From: DATHRK01 sp035513295
GTDB lineage: Bacteria > Gemmatimonadota > Gemmatimonadetes > Longimicrobiales > RSA9
Length of the DNA: 64,000 bases
Direction: 5' to 3'
NCBI GenBank assembly: GCA_035513295.1
Contig: DATKCH010000127.1
Coordinates: 8,527 to 72,526, forward strand
Positions 53,092 through 62,080 of this stretch are shown here, in pieces. The position numbers and the translations under genes are program-made. Position 1 is the stretch's first letter. Every line of letters begins with the position of its first letter. Below the pieces are notes generated by a model. That model did not search any database, had not been told where the DNA came from, and saw only the letters and a list, made by a program, of their open reading frames with translations.

Positions 53092-54465
53092 ATGGAGTTG
53101 ACCCCCTCCGAGGCCTGGAGCCAGATCCTGGAGCACGCCCGCGTGCTCCTGCCGGATCAGAGCTACAGGACCTGGTTGGATCGTACCCAGCCGGTGGCGC
53201 TCTCGCAGGACCTCCTCGCCGTGGAGACCGGCAGCGAATTCGCCGCGGAGTGGATCGAGGACAAGTACGGAACGGTCCTGGAGGACATCTCCGAAGGGCT
53301 GTTCGGCCGCAGGCTGACGATCTCCTTTCAGCACCACGAGGGCGAGGGCGCCATGGCGGTGTCCCCGCTTCCTCAACCCGCGCCCGCGCTGGAGCCGATA
53401 ACCGCGCCGGCGGCCGTCGCCGCCCGGCCCGCTGCCTTGCTGGGATCGCCGCTCAACGAGCGCTATAGGTTCGAGCGGTTCGTCGTCGGAAGCAACAACC
53501 AGCTCTCCTCGGCCGCGTGTCACGCGGTCGCGGAGGCGCCCGCCCGCATGTACAATCCGCTCTTCATCTACGGCGGAGTCGGTCTCGGAAAAACGCACCT
53601 GATGCACGCGATCGGCCACGCCGTTCGTGCGAAGGAACCCGACAAGCGCGTCGCGTACGTCTCCAGCGAACGCTTCACCAACGACCTCATCGCCTCCATC
53701 CAGGGCGGCAGCATGTCCGAGTTCCGGCGTCGCTACCGTGAGATCGACGTGCTGCTGATCGATGATGTCCACTTCCTGGGAGAGAAGGAGCGTACCCAGG
53801 AAGAGTTCTTCCATACCTTCAACGCCCTCTACGACGCGCAGCGCCAGATCGTCGTGACCAGCGACCGGCCGCCGAAGGAGATCCCGGGACTCGAGGAGCG
53901 CCTGGTGTCCCGCTTCGAATGGGGCCTGGTCACCGACATCCGGCCGCCCGACCTGGAGACGCGCGTTGCCATCCTCCGGAAGAAAGCCGAGGAGGACCAG
54001 CTAGTGCTCGCCGACGGCGTCCTCGAGTTCATCGCGCGCCACTGCCGCTCGAGCGTGCGCGAACTGGAGGGCGCGGTCATCAAGCTGCTCGCGTACTCCT
54101 CGCTCACGCAGCGCGACATTACGCTGGACCTCACCAGGGAAGCGTTGAGCAGCGTGCTGCAGGTGGATCAGCAGGACCTGCTTACCGCCGAGGGCGTGCG
54201 CGGCCTGGTCGCGGAGAAGTACGGCGTTACGGTGGACGGACTGACGTCCCGCCGGCGCACGAAGAATCTCACGGTGCCGCGCCAGATAGCCATGTACCTG
54301 ATGCGCGAGTTGCTCGAACTTCCGCTCGTGGAGATCGGGCGCCATTTCGGGGGCAGGGACCACTCCACCGTGATCCATTCAGTGCACAAGGTGGAGCAGG
54401 AAATGGGCGGAGACGAGCGCCTGAGGGACCGTGTCGATGAGCTACGCAGGGAACTGCTCGCGTGA
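53092..54465 (+). CDS. dnaA: chromosomal replication initiator DnaA
   Basis: 457-residue initiator. The N-terminal DnaB-interaction domain begins LTPSEAWSQILEHARVLL. A variable linker runs to about residue 115. The AAA+ domain has GGVGLGKTHLMHA at about 162 and the Walker B DVLLIDDVHFL. Domain IV carries the DNA-binding signature GGRDHSTVIHS. The ATG at 53,092 (MELTPSEAW) is at the family start; the open frame extends 15 codons further without homology. Confidence 0.97.
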   Translation: MELTPSEAWSQILEHARVLLPDQSYRTWLDRTQPVALSQDLLAVETGSEFAAEWIEDKYGTVLEDISEGLFGRRLTISFQHHEGEGAMAVSPLPQPAPALEPITAPAAVAARPAALLGSPLNERYRFERFVVGSNNQLSSAACHAVAEAPARMYNPLFIYGGVGLGKTHLMHAIGHAVRAKEPDKRVAYVSSERFTNDLIASIQGGSMSEFRRRYREIDVLLIDDVHFLGEKERTQEEFFHTFNALYDAQRQIVVTSDRPPKEIPGLEERLVSRFEWGLVTDIRPPDLETRVAILRKKAEEDQLVLADGVLEFIARHCRSSVRELEGAVIKLLAYSSLTQRDITLDLTREALSSVLQVDQQDLLTAEGVRGLVAEKYGVTVDGLTSRRRTKNLTVPRQIAMYLMRELLELPLVEIGRHFGGRDHSTVIHSVHKVEQEMGGDERLRDRVDELRRELLA

Positions 54466-54786
54466 GCGGCGCCGCCAAGAGTCCGGCGCGCGGAGCCGGT
54501 CTGCGCGCCCCGTGGAATCGACGTGGGAAGCCGTGGACTGCGTGCCTCCTTTCCACAGCCCCGGCGGTGATTGGAGCGGACGCGTCGCTTTCCCACATCT
54601 CCACCCCAGGGCTGTCGGCATCGAACGCGGAGAGGACGAAGGTGCACGGTTGAGCTACCGACTGCCATCCGGAACCGGGCTTTCCACAAGTCCACAGCGC
54701 CTGTTACTACGGCTGTCTTTATTTCTTACGGAAACATCAACCGATAGGTCTGTGGAAGACCGAGGACGGGAAGGGAATCGCACACC
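54466..54786 (+). other. dnaA-dnaN intergenic region, candidate oriC
   Basis: This 321-base spacer has four DnaA-box-like sites: CTTTCCACA at 54,549-54,557 and 54,680-54,688, AAGTCCACA overlapping at 54,688-54,696, and TGTGGAAGA (complement TCTTCCACA) at 54,751-54,759. A relatively AT-rich stretch at 54,703-54,740 could be the unwinding element. Together with its position it is the best origin candidate in the window. Confidence 0.6.
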
Positions 54787-55899
54787 ATGAAATTCTCCAT
54801 CACCAGGGAGAACTTCCAGCAGGGGCTCGCATCGGTCGTAGCGACGATTCCGGCCCGCACGACCCTCCCGGTGCTCTCGAACATCCTGATCGAGGCGGAG
54901 GACGAGGGAGTCAGGGTCAGCGGTACGGACCTGGACATCTCGGTGAGCGTGGCGGTGCCCGCGGAAGTAGAGGAGGGCGGCGCGCTCACCGTACCGGCCA
55001 AGAAGCTCCAGGAACTGGCCAGGGAACTGCCCGAGCAGCCCATCCACGTTACGACCAAGGGGGAGCGCTTCGAGCTCGTCTGCGGCAAGGCGTCCTTCAA
55101 GCTGAACGGCCTGGCGCGCGAGGAGTTCCCGACCTTCCCCGAGGTGGACTTCGGGGCGGGGTGGACCGTGGACGGGTCGAGATTGGCGGGAATGATCGGC
55201 AGGACGTCGTTCGCGGTCTCGACCGAGGAGAGCCGGCCCATCCTGAACGGCGTGCTGTGGCAGTTGCGACCGGATGCGTCGACGATGGTGGCGACCAACG
55301 GCCACCGCCTGGCCCGCATCCGCGTCCCGGGCACCAACGAGGGGACGCCCGAAGACGACATCATCATCCCGCCGAAGGCGCTGGCACAGGTGGACCGGCT
55401 GCTCGGCCGGCAAAAGGAGGTACAGGTCGCCAGGACGGAGAACCACCTCGGGTTCCAGGCCGGCGGGACGAAGGTGTTCACCCGCATCATCGAAGGGCCC
55501 TACCCGAACTACGAGCAGGTCATCCCGAAGGACAACGACAAGGTCGCCCGCATCGACAAGGAGAACCTGGCGCGCGCGCTCCGCAGGATGGCCGTGGTGG
55601 CCAGCGACCAGACGCACCGCGTCCGTCTTTCCTTCAACGGGCCGATCCTTCGTTTCGCCGTCGAGACGCCGGATCTGGGGGAGGCCCACGAGGACCTCGA
55701 AGTCGATTATCGGGGCGAGCCGCTCGACATCGGCTTCAATGCCAACTACCTGCTCGAAGTGCTCCGCTTCATGTCGACCGAGGAGGTCAAGATGACCTTC
55801 AAGGGTCCCGAACGCGCGACCACCATCGAACCGGCGAGCGCGGGCGATGACGGCGCGGACTACCTCTGCCTGGTCATGCCCCTGCGCTTGCTGGATTGA
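54787..55899 (+). CDS. dnaN: DNA polymerase III beta sliding clamp
   Basis: 370-residue clamp of three similar domains. It begins MKFSITRENFQQGLASVVATIPARTTLPVLSNIL split as two family blocks, EFSITRENF-type start and TTLPVLSNIL. The end is DYLCLVMPLRLLD, the conserved VMPxRL tail. It holds polymerase on DNA and recruits repair factors. The ATG follows GGGAAGGG. Its 5' side is the candidate origin. Confidence 0.97.
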   Translation: MKFSITRENFQQGLASVVATIPARTTLPVLSNILIEAEDEGVRVSGTDLDISVSVAVPAEVEEGGALTVPAKKLQELARELPEQPIHVTTKGERFELVCGKASFKLNGLAREEFPTFPEVDFGAGWTVDGSRLAGMIGRTSFAVSTEESRPILNGVLWQLRPDASTMVATNGHRLARIRVPGTNEGTPEDDIIIPPKALAQVDRLLGRQKEVQVARTENHLGFQAGGTKVFTRIIEGPYPNYEQVIPKDNDKVARIDKENLARALRRMAVVASDQTHRVRLSFNGPILRFAVETPDLGEAHEDLEVDYRGEPLDIGFNANYLLEVLRFMSTEEVKMTFKGPERATTIEPASAGDDGADYLCLVMPLRLLD

Positions 55900-55919
55900 A
55901 GGTTGCGATCACCGGGACT

Positions 55920-56474
55920 TTACACCTCGGGGGCAAGCAGCTCCTCCGCGGTGCACGCCGAAACCAGCCGGTAGCCGCGCGCGGCGAGCGCCTCCGGCCC
56001 GCCCATCTGCCGGTCCACGAGAGCCAGCACCCCCAGGACCCGCGCCCCGAAGGCCTCGATGGCTTCGATCGCGCGCAGCGCGCTGGTGCCGGTGGACAGG
56101 ACGTCCTCCACGACGACCACTTCCTGGCCGGCGCGCACCGGTCCCTCGACCTGCCGGCCGGCGCCGTGGCCCTTGGACTCCTTGCGCACGGTGAACGCGT
56201 CGAGCCGTCGGCCCTGGCGGGAGGCCGCGTTCGCGATCGCGTACGCGACTGGGTCCGCCCCCAGAGTCAGGCCCCCGACGGCGGCCGGTTCCCAGCCGGC
56301 GGCCGCGAGCAGATCCAGACCGACGGCGCCGATCAGCGCCTGGCCCTCGCCCGACATCGTGGTCATGCGCCCGTCGATGTAGTAGTCCGACCGGCCGCCG
56401 CTGGAGAGTACGAAGTCGCCGCGCCGCAGCGAAGATCGCCTGAGCAGGGCGAGGAGTTGCGCGCGCGCGGACAT
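55920..56474 (-). CDS. pyrE: orotate phosphoribosyltransferase
   Basis: 184-residue enzyme joining orotate and PRPP to make OMP in pyrimidine synthesis. It has FVLSSGGRSDYYIDGRMTT and the PRPP-binding segment VVVVEDVLSTGTSALRAIEA. The usual EDVxTTG reads EDVLSTG here. The ATG at 56,474 is preceded by TGGAGCCC; an in-frame upstream start at 56,510 is possible. It converges with dnaN at 20 bases. Confidence 0.93.
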   Translation of the reverse strand: MSARAQLLALLRRSSLRRGDFVLSSGGRSDYYIDGRMTTMSGEGQALIGAVGLDLLAAAGWEPAAVGGLTLGADPVAYAIANAASRQGRRLDAFTVRKESKGHGAGRQVEGPVRAGQEVVVVEDVLSTGTSALRAIEAIEAFGARVLGVLALVDRQMGGPEALAARGYRLVSACTAEELLAPEV

Positions 56475-56513
56475 GGGCTCCAGATGGGGCCCTTCGGCCC
56501 GGGGGGTCAAGGC

Positions 56514-57356
56514 TCAGTCGGCCGTGCCCTCCAGGGTTACCCTGCCCCGCTCCCGCACGACGACCACGCGCAGCCGCTCGCCGTCTTCGTAGGAGCCCAG
56601 GATCCGGTACGCGTCGGACGCAGCGCGTACGTCCCTGCCCCCGATCTCGACGATCACGTCGCCCGGGCGCAGCCCGAGGCCGTTCTCGTCGTCGTCCACG
56701 TCGAGCACCAGCGCCCCCTCGCCTACCCCGAAATAGGAGCCCAGCCCCTCGTTCACGTCGGCCAGGTCCGCGCCCATGAAACCCGCGCCGCTGCCGCTGA
56801 AGCTGAACAGCCCGCCGGGCGCGCCCGATCGCCAGTTCCCGAGGAACGGTGCGTCGGCGTGGAAGAAGGCCATCCCGCGCCGCTCCGTGACCTCGATATC
56901 GGCGCTGGCCTGCCGGCCGTCGCGGGTGTAGTCGACGCGCACGACGTCGCCCGGGTCCACGTCCGCCATCAGGTGCATCAGGCGGTGGCTGGGACCCCAT
57001 TCCTCCTCGCCGCCCTCGCCCTCGACCGGACGCGTGAGCCCCACCCCGTCCAGCGCGATGATCACGTCCCCCTCCTGCAGTCCGGCCTTCTCGGCGGGGC
57101 CGTCGTCCAAAACGTCGACGACGCGGGCGCCCGCGTCCTCATCCTCTATGGACACTCCGAGTTGCGCCCGGCTCATGCGCAGGCTCGCCTTGCGCAGGGC
57201 GTCCGTGAGGCGGCCCTCCGTCGCGCGCAGGCGGACCTCGATGTCGCTCCGGCGCTCGTCGTCCCGACGCTGCGCCGACGCCGGCACCGGCCACGCGAGC
57301 GCCACCGCGATCGCCGCGATCGCCGCGCTCTTCCAGCAAGGAAGTCGGCCCTTCAT
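56514..57356 (-). CDS. exported protein with two PDZ domains
   Basis: 280-residue periplasmic protein. The signal peptide ends near ASAQ at about residue 29. The first PDZ domain contains LQEGDVIIALDGV at about 95-110. The second has LRPGDVIVEIGGRDV near 230. No protease domain is present, so it is a PDZ-only adaptor or binding protein. A Gly-rich aromatic region (LFSFSGSGAGFMGADLA) connects them. The ATG at 57,356 has GGAGGATGC upstream. Confidence 0.82.
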   Translation of the reverse strand: MKGRLPCWKSAAIAAIAVALAWPVPASAQRRDDERRSDIEVRLRATEGRLTDALRKASLRMSRAQLGVSIEDEDAGARVVDVLDDGPAEKAGLQEGDVIIALDGVGLTRPVEGEGGEEEWGPSHRLMHLMADVDPGDVVRVDYTRDGRQASADIEVTERRGMAFFHADAPFLGNWRSGAPGGLFSFSGSGAGFMGADLADVNEGLGSYFGVGEGALVLDVDDDENGLGLRPGDVIVEIGGRDVRAASDAYRILGSYEDGERLRVVVVRERGRVTLEGTAD

Positions 57357-57451
57357 ACCGCATCCTCCAGGGTATCTAATCCGGGTCGAAGCCGAGAACC
57401 CGGCTCCGTGCCAAGTGAGACGCGGCCTCTGCGAAGGAGGGTTGCCCGATG

Positions 57452-58879
57452 TCAGCGCGCGCGCGCGAACCGGCGCAACGCCGCGCGGGCCGCGTGGAAG
57501 CCGCACATCCCGTGAGCGCCCCCTCCCGGCGGGGTGTACTGCGAGCACAGGAACACCCCCTCGAGCGGGGTTTCGTATGGGCTCAGGGACAGCAGCGGCC
57601 GGGTGAGGAGCTGGCGGTATGTCGGCACGCCGCCCACGACGTGCCCGCCCACGTAGGAGGGATTGTCGCGTTCCAGGTCCGCCGGCCCGCGCGCGGATCG
57701 CGCCAGGATGCGATCGCGGAAACCCGGCGCAAATCGCTCGATCTGGCGCTCCATCGCCTCGGTCATGTCGCCCGGGTGGTACGCGGGAACGTGGCAATAG
57801 GCCCACGCCGTGTGCCTGTCATCGGGCGCGCGCGTCGGATCGAACAGCGACGGCTGAGCCAGGAGCACGAACGGGCGGTCGGCAGCGCGGCCCTCCCAGG
57901 GGGCCCGTTCCGCCTCCGCGATGTCCTCCAGCGTGCCGCCGACGTGTACCGTCCCCGCCCGCCGGCACGCCGGAGCGGCCCAGGGGATCGGCGCCGCGAG
58001 CGCCCAATCGAGCTTGAAGACCGCGGGTCCGTAGTCGTAGGACGCGAGCGCGCGGGCGTACGGACGCGGGAGTCGGTCGCCCGCCATCTCCAGCAGCTGC
58101 GCGGGGGCGAGGTCCAGCAGGACGGCGTCCGCGTCCGGAAGCTCCGCCAGGCTCCGGACCGGCGCGCCCGTCCGGATGACGCCGCCGTACGCGCGCAGGA
58201 TCGCCGCGAGAGCGTCCGCCAACCGCTGCGAACCGCCCTCGGCGAACGGCCAGCCGACGGCGTGGCCGGCCGCTAGCAGCACCAGCGCGAAGGCGGCCGA
58301 GGGCCCGCGCTCCAGCGGAAGGAACGAGTGCGCGCCGCACCCCGCGAAGAGCGCCCGGGCTTCCTCCGTGCGGAACGAGGCCGACGCGACCGACGCGGCG
58401 GGCCGGACGCCGCTCCAGGCGAACCGCGCCAGCAGCAGCGGCGAGCGCGGCAGCCGGGGTGGCCCCAGGGTATCGCGGGCGAAGTCCCACCAGCGCCTCG
58501 CCACCGGCCCGACCAGCCGGCGGTACGCGTCGCCGTCGCGCCCGAGTCCGGCCGCCGTGCGCGCGAGGGAACGGCTCATGGAGACCGCGCGTCCGCCGTC
58601 GAGGGGATGGGCGAGCGGCAGCGCGGGGTGCACCCAGCGCAGGCCGTGTTCGGCCAGGGGCAGTCCACGCATCGCGGGCGAACCCACTCCCATTGGAAAC
58701 ACGGAAGCGCATACGTCGTGCACGAATCCCGGAGCCGTCAGCGGCCGCGACCGGATACCCCCGCCGATCACATCCGCGGCTTCGAGCAGCGTGACGTCGA
58801 TGCCCGTTCTCGCCAACTCGATGGCCGCAACGAGGCCGTTCGGTCCGGCACCCACGACGACCGCCCGACCCGCGCTCAC
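57452..58879 (-). CDS. phytoene desaturase-like FAD-dependent oxidoreductase
   Basis: 475-residue flavoprotein of the COG1233 type. The dinucleotide motif VVVGAGPNGLVAAIELARTG is at residues 7-26. The C-terminal FAD segment CSQYTPPGGGAHGMCGFHAAR closes the domain. These oxidoreductases act on carotenoids, retinoids or other polyenes; the substrate here is unknown and no other carotenoid gene is nearby. Translation starts at GTG 58,879. The gene diverges from blaI, so the intergenic operator may also affect it. Confidence 0.87.
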   Translation of the reverse strand: MSAGRAVVVGAGPNGLVAAIELARTGIDVTLLEAADVIGGGIRSRPLTAPGFVHDVCASVFPMGVGSPAMRGLPLAEHGLRWVHPALPLAHPLDGGRAVSMSRSLARTAAGLGRDGDAYRRLVGPVARRWWDFARDTLGPPRLPRSPLLLARFAWSGVRPAASVASASFRTEEARALFAGCGAHSFLPLERGPSAAFALVLLAAGHAVGWPFAEGGSQRLADALAAILRAYGGVIRTGAPVRSLAELPDADAVLLDLAPAQLLEMAGDRLPRPYARALASYDYGPAVFKLDWALAAPIPWAAPACRRAGTVHVGGTLEDIAEAERAPWEGRAADRPFVLLAQPSLFDPTRAPDDRHTAWAYCHVPAYHPGDMTEAMERQIERFAPGFRDRILARSARGPADLERDNPSYVGGHVVGGVPTYRQLLTRPLLSLSPYETPLEGVFLCSQYTPPGGGAHGMCGFHAARAALRRFARAR

Positions 58880-58890
58880 GGCGACGAGTC

Positions 58891-58951
58891 TTGACAGCCC
58901 ACGATCACGATGCTAGAAATCCAGCACCAGGATGCTGATTTTCTAGCAGGA
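58891..58951 (+). promoter_or_regulatory. promoter with BlaI-type operator
   Basis: A TTGACA at 58,891-58,896 is followed at 17 bases by TAGAAA, a -35/-10 pair for the plus strand. Over the -10 lies an inverted repeat: TGCTAGAAATCCAGCA at 58,911-58,926 and TGCTGATTTTCTAGCA at 58,933-58,948, differing at about one position with a 6-base spacer. A dimeric repressor bound there would block the promoter, consistent with autoregulation by the BlaI protein just downstream. Confidence 0.82.
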
Positions 58952-58970
58952 GCCGCCGGGACGAAACCGA

Positions 58971-59369
58971 ATGGTCGCACGAAACGAATCCTACTTGGGC
59001 AACCTGAGTCGGCGCGAGCGCCAGATCATGGAAGCGCTCTTCCAGCGCGGCGAAGCATCGGTCGCCGATGTGCGCGCGGACATCGCGACGCCGCCCAGTT
59101 ATTCCGCCGTGCGCGCGACCCTGCGCGTGCTGGAGGAGAAGGGCCGAGTCCGCCACCGGGAAAGCGACGGCCGCTATCTCTACGAGCCCGTGATCGCGCC
59201 CGAGCGTGCGCGCGCCGCGGCGCTGACGCACCTGGTCCGGACCTTCTTCGACGGATCCCCCGCGGATGCAGCCGTGGCGTTGCTCCGGATGTCCGATACA
59301 CGTTTGAGCCCGACCACTCTCGACGAGCTTGCCGCCGCCATCGACAGCGCCGAGCAAGAAGGCAGGTAA
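58971..59369 (+). CDS. BlaI/MecI-family transcriptional repressor
   Basis: 132-residue winged-helix repressor. The HTH region is LSRRERQIMEALFQRGEASVADVRADIA to SYSAVRATLRVLEEKGRVRHRESDGRYLY, matching BlaI. The C-terminal helices mediate dimerisation. BlaI-type repressors are cleaved when the partner M56 peptidase is activated. The palindrome upstream is its likely target. The ATG at 58,971 has AGGAG about 20 bases earlier, so the start is reasonable but not certain. The M56 gene begins 3 bases after its stop. Confidence 0.92.
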   Translation: MVARNESYLGNLSRRERQIMEALFQRGEASVADVRADIATPPSYSAVRATLRVLEEKGRVRHRESDGRYLYEPVIAPERARAAALTHLVRTFFDGSPADAAVALLRMSDTRLSPTTLDELAAAIDSAEQEGR

Positions 59370-59372
59370 GAC

Positions 59373-62048
59373 ATGAACGGCTTCCTCCTCCCGGGCGCCA
59401 CGCCCGACGCGCTCCTGGGCCTGCTCGCCGATGTGACGATCCGCGGCTCCATACTCCTCGCGCTCGTCGCGGGCCTCGCGCGGCTGTTGCGGGGTCGGTC
59501 GGCGGCCGTCCGGCACGTCCTCTGGACGGTGGGCATCGTCGGATTCCTGGCGCTGCCGGTGCTGTCCGCCAACGTGCCCTGGAAGCTGCGCGTGCTGCCG
59601 GCGATCCAGGCGTCCGCCGGGGGCGCGACGGCGGCCCTGCCGGCGGCTGGGGCTCCGCCGGCGGGTGTGCTGCCCGCGCAGCCGGCCGAGTTCGCCACGG
59701 AGGTCCAGGGGTCCGAAGCCGCTCCGGCGGCGCCCGTGGAAGCGACGATCCCGCCCTTCTCGCCGGGAGGCGGGATCGACCTGAGGGGCTTCTTGCTTTG
59801 GGCCTGGGGCGTGGGCGCGGGACTGCTGATCCTGCGCCTGATCGTGGGCAACGTCCGCGTGCGCGCGCTCCTCGCCCGCTCGCGCGAGCTTACCGACGAG
59901 GCCTCCGAGCGCGAGGTCTTCCATCTCGCCCGGCGGCTCGACATCGGCAGTTACGTGCGGCTGCTCGTCAGCGACGAGATCTCGATGCCGATCACGACCG
60001 GTATCCGGCGCCCCGCGATCGTGCTGCCGGCGGGCTTCGAGGACTGGACGGAGGACCGCCTGCGCGCCGTGATCCTGCACGAGCTGGCCCACATCCACCG
60101 GCGCGACGTGCTCTCGCACCTGGCATCGCGGGTCGCCTGCGCGCTGCACTGGTTCAACCCGCTCGCCTGGCACTCCGCCGCTCGACTCCGCACGGAGAGC
60201 GAGCGCGCCTGCGACGACCTCGTGTTGCAGGCCGGCACCCGCGCATCGGCCTACGCGGACCATCTGCTGTCGATCCTGCGCTCGTGCTCGACCGTGCCTT
60301 CGCCGGCGATGGCCATTCCCCTGGCGCGCCGCACCGAGTTCGAGGGGCGCCTGCTGGCGATCCTGGAGCCCGACGCGCGCCGCGCGGCGGCCGGGCGAGC
60401 TACGGTGCTGGCGCTCGCGGCGGCGGTGGCGGTCATCGCGCTTCCGCTCGCGGCCGTGGCGCCGGCGGAGGGGCCCGATGGAACGCCGGGGCTCCTGAGC
60501 GGCGACCTCGAGTCCGGAACGGAGGGCGCGCCGGCCGACGCGCAACGCCCGCGGGGCGGTGCCGACGCAGAGGCCGACCGCGCCGCCGACCGGAACGCGA
60601 TCGACGATACGGCCGACGCGGGGGCGGACCCGCGCACAGATCGCGCCTCGGCGCCCGATGAGGACAGGGACGGACTGGCCGCAACGTTGGAAGGACTCGC
60701 GCGCGGGGCGAGCGACGCGGTCGCGGGGGTGATCACCGACATCTTCGCCCAGGAGCCGCTGGACCAGGAATCCACCGAGTCGCGCCTGGTCAACGCTCTG
60801 GCCCCCGTGCTCGCGGGTGACGACGACGTGTCCACGCGCCGCGCCGCGGCCATGGCGCTGGGCGAGGTCGAAGACCCGCGCGCCGTGGAGGCGCTCTCCA
60901 GGGCGCTGGAGAACGATCCCGACGAGTCCGTGCGTCGGGCCGCCGCGTGGGCGCTCGGCGAGATCGAGAGCCCGCGCGGCATACCGGCGCTGGCGCGGGC
61001 CGCGCAGACCGACGCGTCGCAGGAGGTGCGCGAGACGGCGGTGTGGGCGCTCGGGGAGATCGAGCACCCCGACGCGATCCCCGCGCTCGCGCAGGTCGCG
61101 GCGTCGGGCGAGACCGCCGGGATCCGCCGGCGGGCGGTCTGGGGCCTGGGCGAGATCGAGCACCCCGACGCGGTCCCCACGCTGGCGCGGATCGCCACGT
61201 CGAACGAGCCGCTCGAGCTGCGTCGCATGGCGGTGTGGGGGCTCGGGGTCATCGAGCACCCGTCCGCGATCCCGGCGTTGGGCGCGTTGATCCGCAACGG
61301 GAACGGGCCGCTGAAGCGGATGGCGATCTGGGCGCTGGGCGAGATCGAGCACCCCGACGGAGTGGAGTTCCTGCGCGCGCCGCTTTCGGACGGCGATCCG
61401 GATGTGCGCCGCGCAGCCCTGTGGGCGCTGGGCGAGATCGAGAGCGAAGCAGGCGTCGACGCGATCGCCGGCGCCCTGTCCGACAGCGATCCCCGGATCC
61501 GCGCGATGGCGGTCTGGGCGCTGGGCGAGATCGAAAGCGCGCGCGCGGTCCCCCACCTCGCGCCGTTGCTCCGGGACCGTGATCCGGACGTGCGCAAGCG
61601 CGTCGCGTGGGCGCTCGGGCAGATCGAGAGCGGTTCGGCGACCGACGCGCTGTCGGCGATCGCCGGGGACGGCGACGTGGGCGTGCGCCGCACGGTCATC
61701 TGGGCGCTCTCGGAGATCGAGGACCCGCGCGCCGTGCCCGCGCTGCGCAGGGCCCTGACGGACGCCGAGCGGGACATCCGGTTTCTGGCGCTGCAGGGCC
61801 TCGCCGACATCGAGACCGCCGCGTCGGTGGAAGCGATCCTGGACGCGCTCGAGTCCGGCGACCCGGAAATGCGCAGGGCGGCGACCGCCGCACTCGGCCG
61901 GGGCGGCGTGGACATGAGCGCCTTCCGTTTCGACTTCGACTTCGATTTCGACTTCGACGCCGTGTTCGAGGGATTCGAGTGGGGCTGGGATCCCGGCTGG
62001 GACGAGTGGTCCGACGACCCGGGTCCGGACGCGGACCCCGACTTCTAA
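59373..62048 (+). CDS. BlaR1-type M56 metallopeptidase fused to HEAT repeats
   Basis: 891-residue membrane protein. Transmembrane helices at about 10-35, 44-67 and 138-160 precede a zinc-peptidase domain with HELAHIHRRD at about residue 235 and the later ESERACDDLVL. A fourth helix lies at about 345-365. An Asp/Ala/Arg-rich linker leads to 11-12 HEAT repeats (about 480-850), and a tail with alternating FD residues. By BlaR1 topology the HEAT part is outside the membrane. It probably senses a protein ligand or envelope state and cleaves the adjacent BlaI-type repressor. Confidence 0.9.
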   Translation: MNGFLLPGATPDALLGLLADVTIRGSILLALVAGLARLLRGRSAAVRHVLWTVGIVGFLALPVLSANVPWKLRVLPAIQASAGGATAALPAAGAPPAGVLPAQPAEFATEVQGSEAAPAAPVEATIPPFSPGGGIDLRGFLLWAWGVGAGLLILRLIVGNVRVRALLARSRELTDEASEREVFHLARRLDIGSYVRLLVSDEISMPITTGIRRPAIVLPAGFEDWTEDRLRAVILHELAHIHRRDVLSHLASRVACALHWFNPLAWHSAARLRTESERACDDLVLQAGTRASAYADHLLSILRSCSTVPSPAMAIPLARRTEFEGRLLAILEPDARRAAAGRATVLALAAAVAVIALPLAAVAPAEGPDGTPGLLSGDLESGTEGAPADAQRPRGGADAEADRAADRNAIDDTADAGADPRTDRASAPDEDRDGLAATLEGLARGASDAVAGVITDIFAQEPLDQESTESRLVNALAPVLAGDDDVSTRRAAAMALGEVEDPRAVEALSRALENDPDESVRRAAAWALGEIESPRGIPALARAAQTDASQEVRETAVWALGEIEHPDAIPALAQVAASGETAGIRRRAVWGLGEIEHPDAVPTLARIATSNEPLELRRMAVWGLGVIEHPSAIPALGALIRNGNGPLKRMAIWALGEIEHPDGVEFLRAPLSDGDPDVRRAALWALGEIESEAGVDAIAGALSDSDPRIRAMAVWALGEIESARAVPHLAPLLRDRDPDVRKRVAWALGQIESGSATDALSAIAGDGDVGVRRTVIWALSEIEDPRAVPALRRALTDAERDIRFLALQGLADIETAASVEAILDALESGDPEMRRAATAALGRGGVDMSAFRFDFDFDFDFDAVFEGFEWGWDPGWDEWSDDPGPDADPDF
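60830..61910 (+). repeat. array of about 12 HEAT-coding repeats, 93-bp period
   Basis: Each unit encodes about 31 residues ending in variants of WALGEIE (MALGEVE, WGLGEIE, WALGQIE, WALSEIE). Eleven to twelve units run head to tail. The high DNA-level similarity between units 2-9 favours recombination and copy-number change. Confidence 0.88.
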
Positions 62049-62080
62049 GCACGCGCGACTGAGGAAGCGAGGACGAGACG

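Noticed and set aside
60830..61910. Regular 93-bp repeats considered as a CRISPR-like or satellite array
   Set aside because: The units are in frame, code for HEAT repeats and have no variable spacers.
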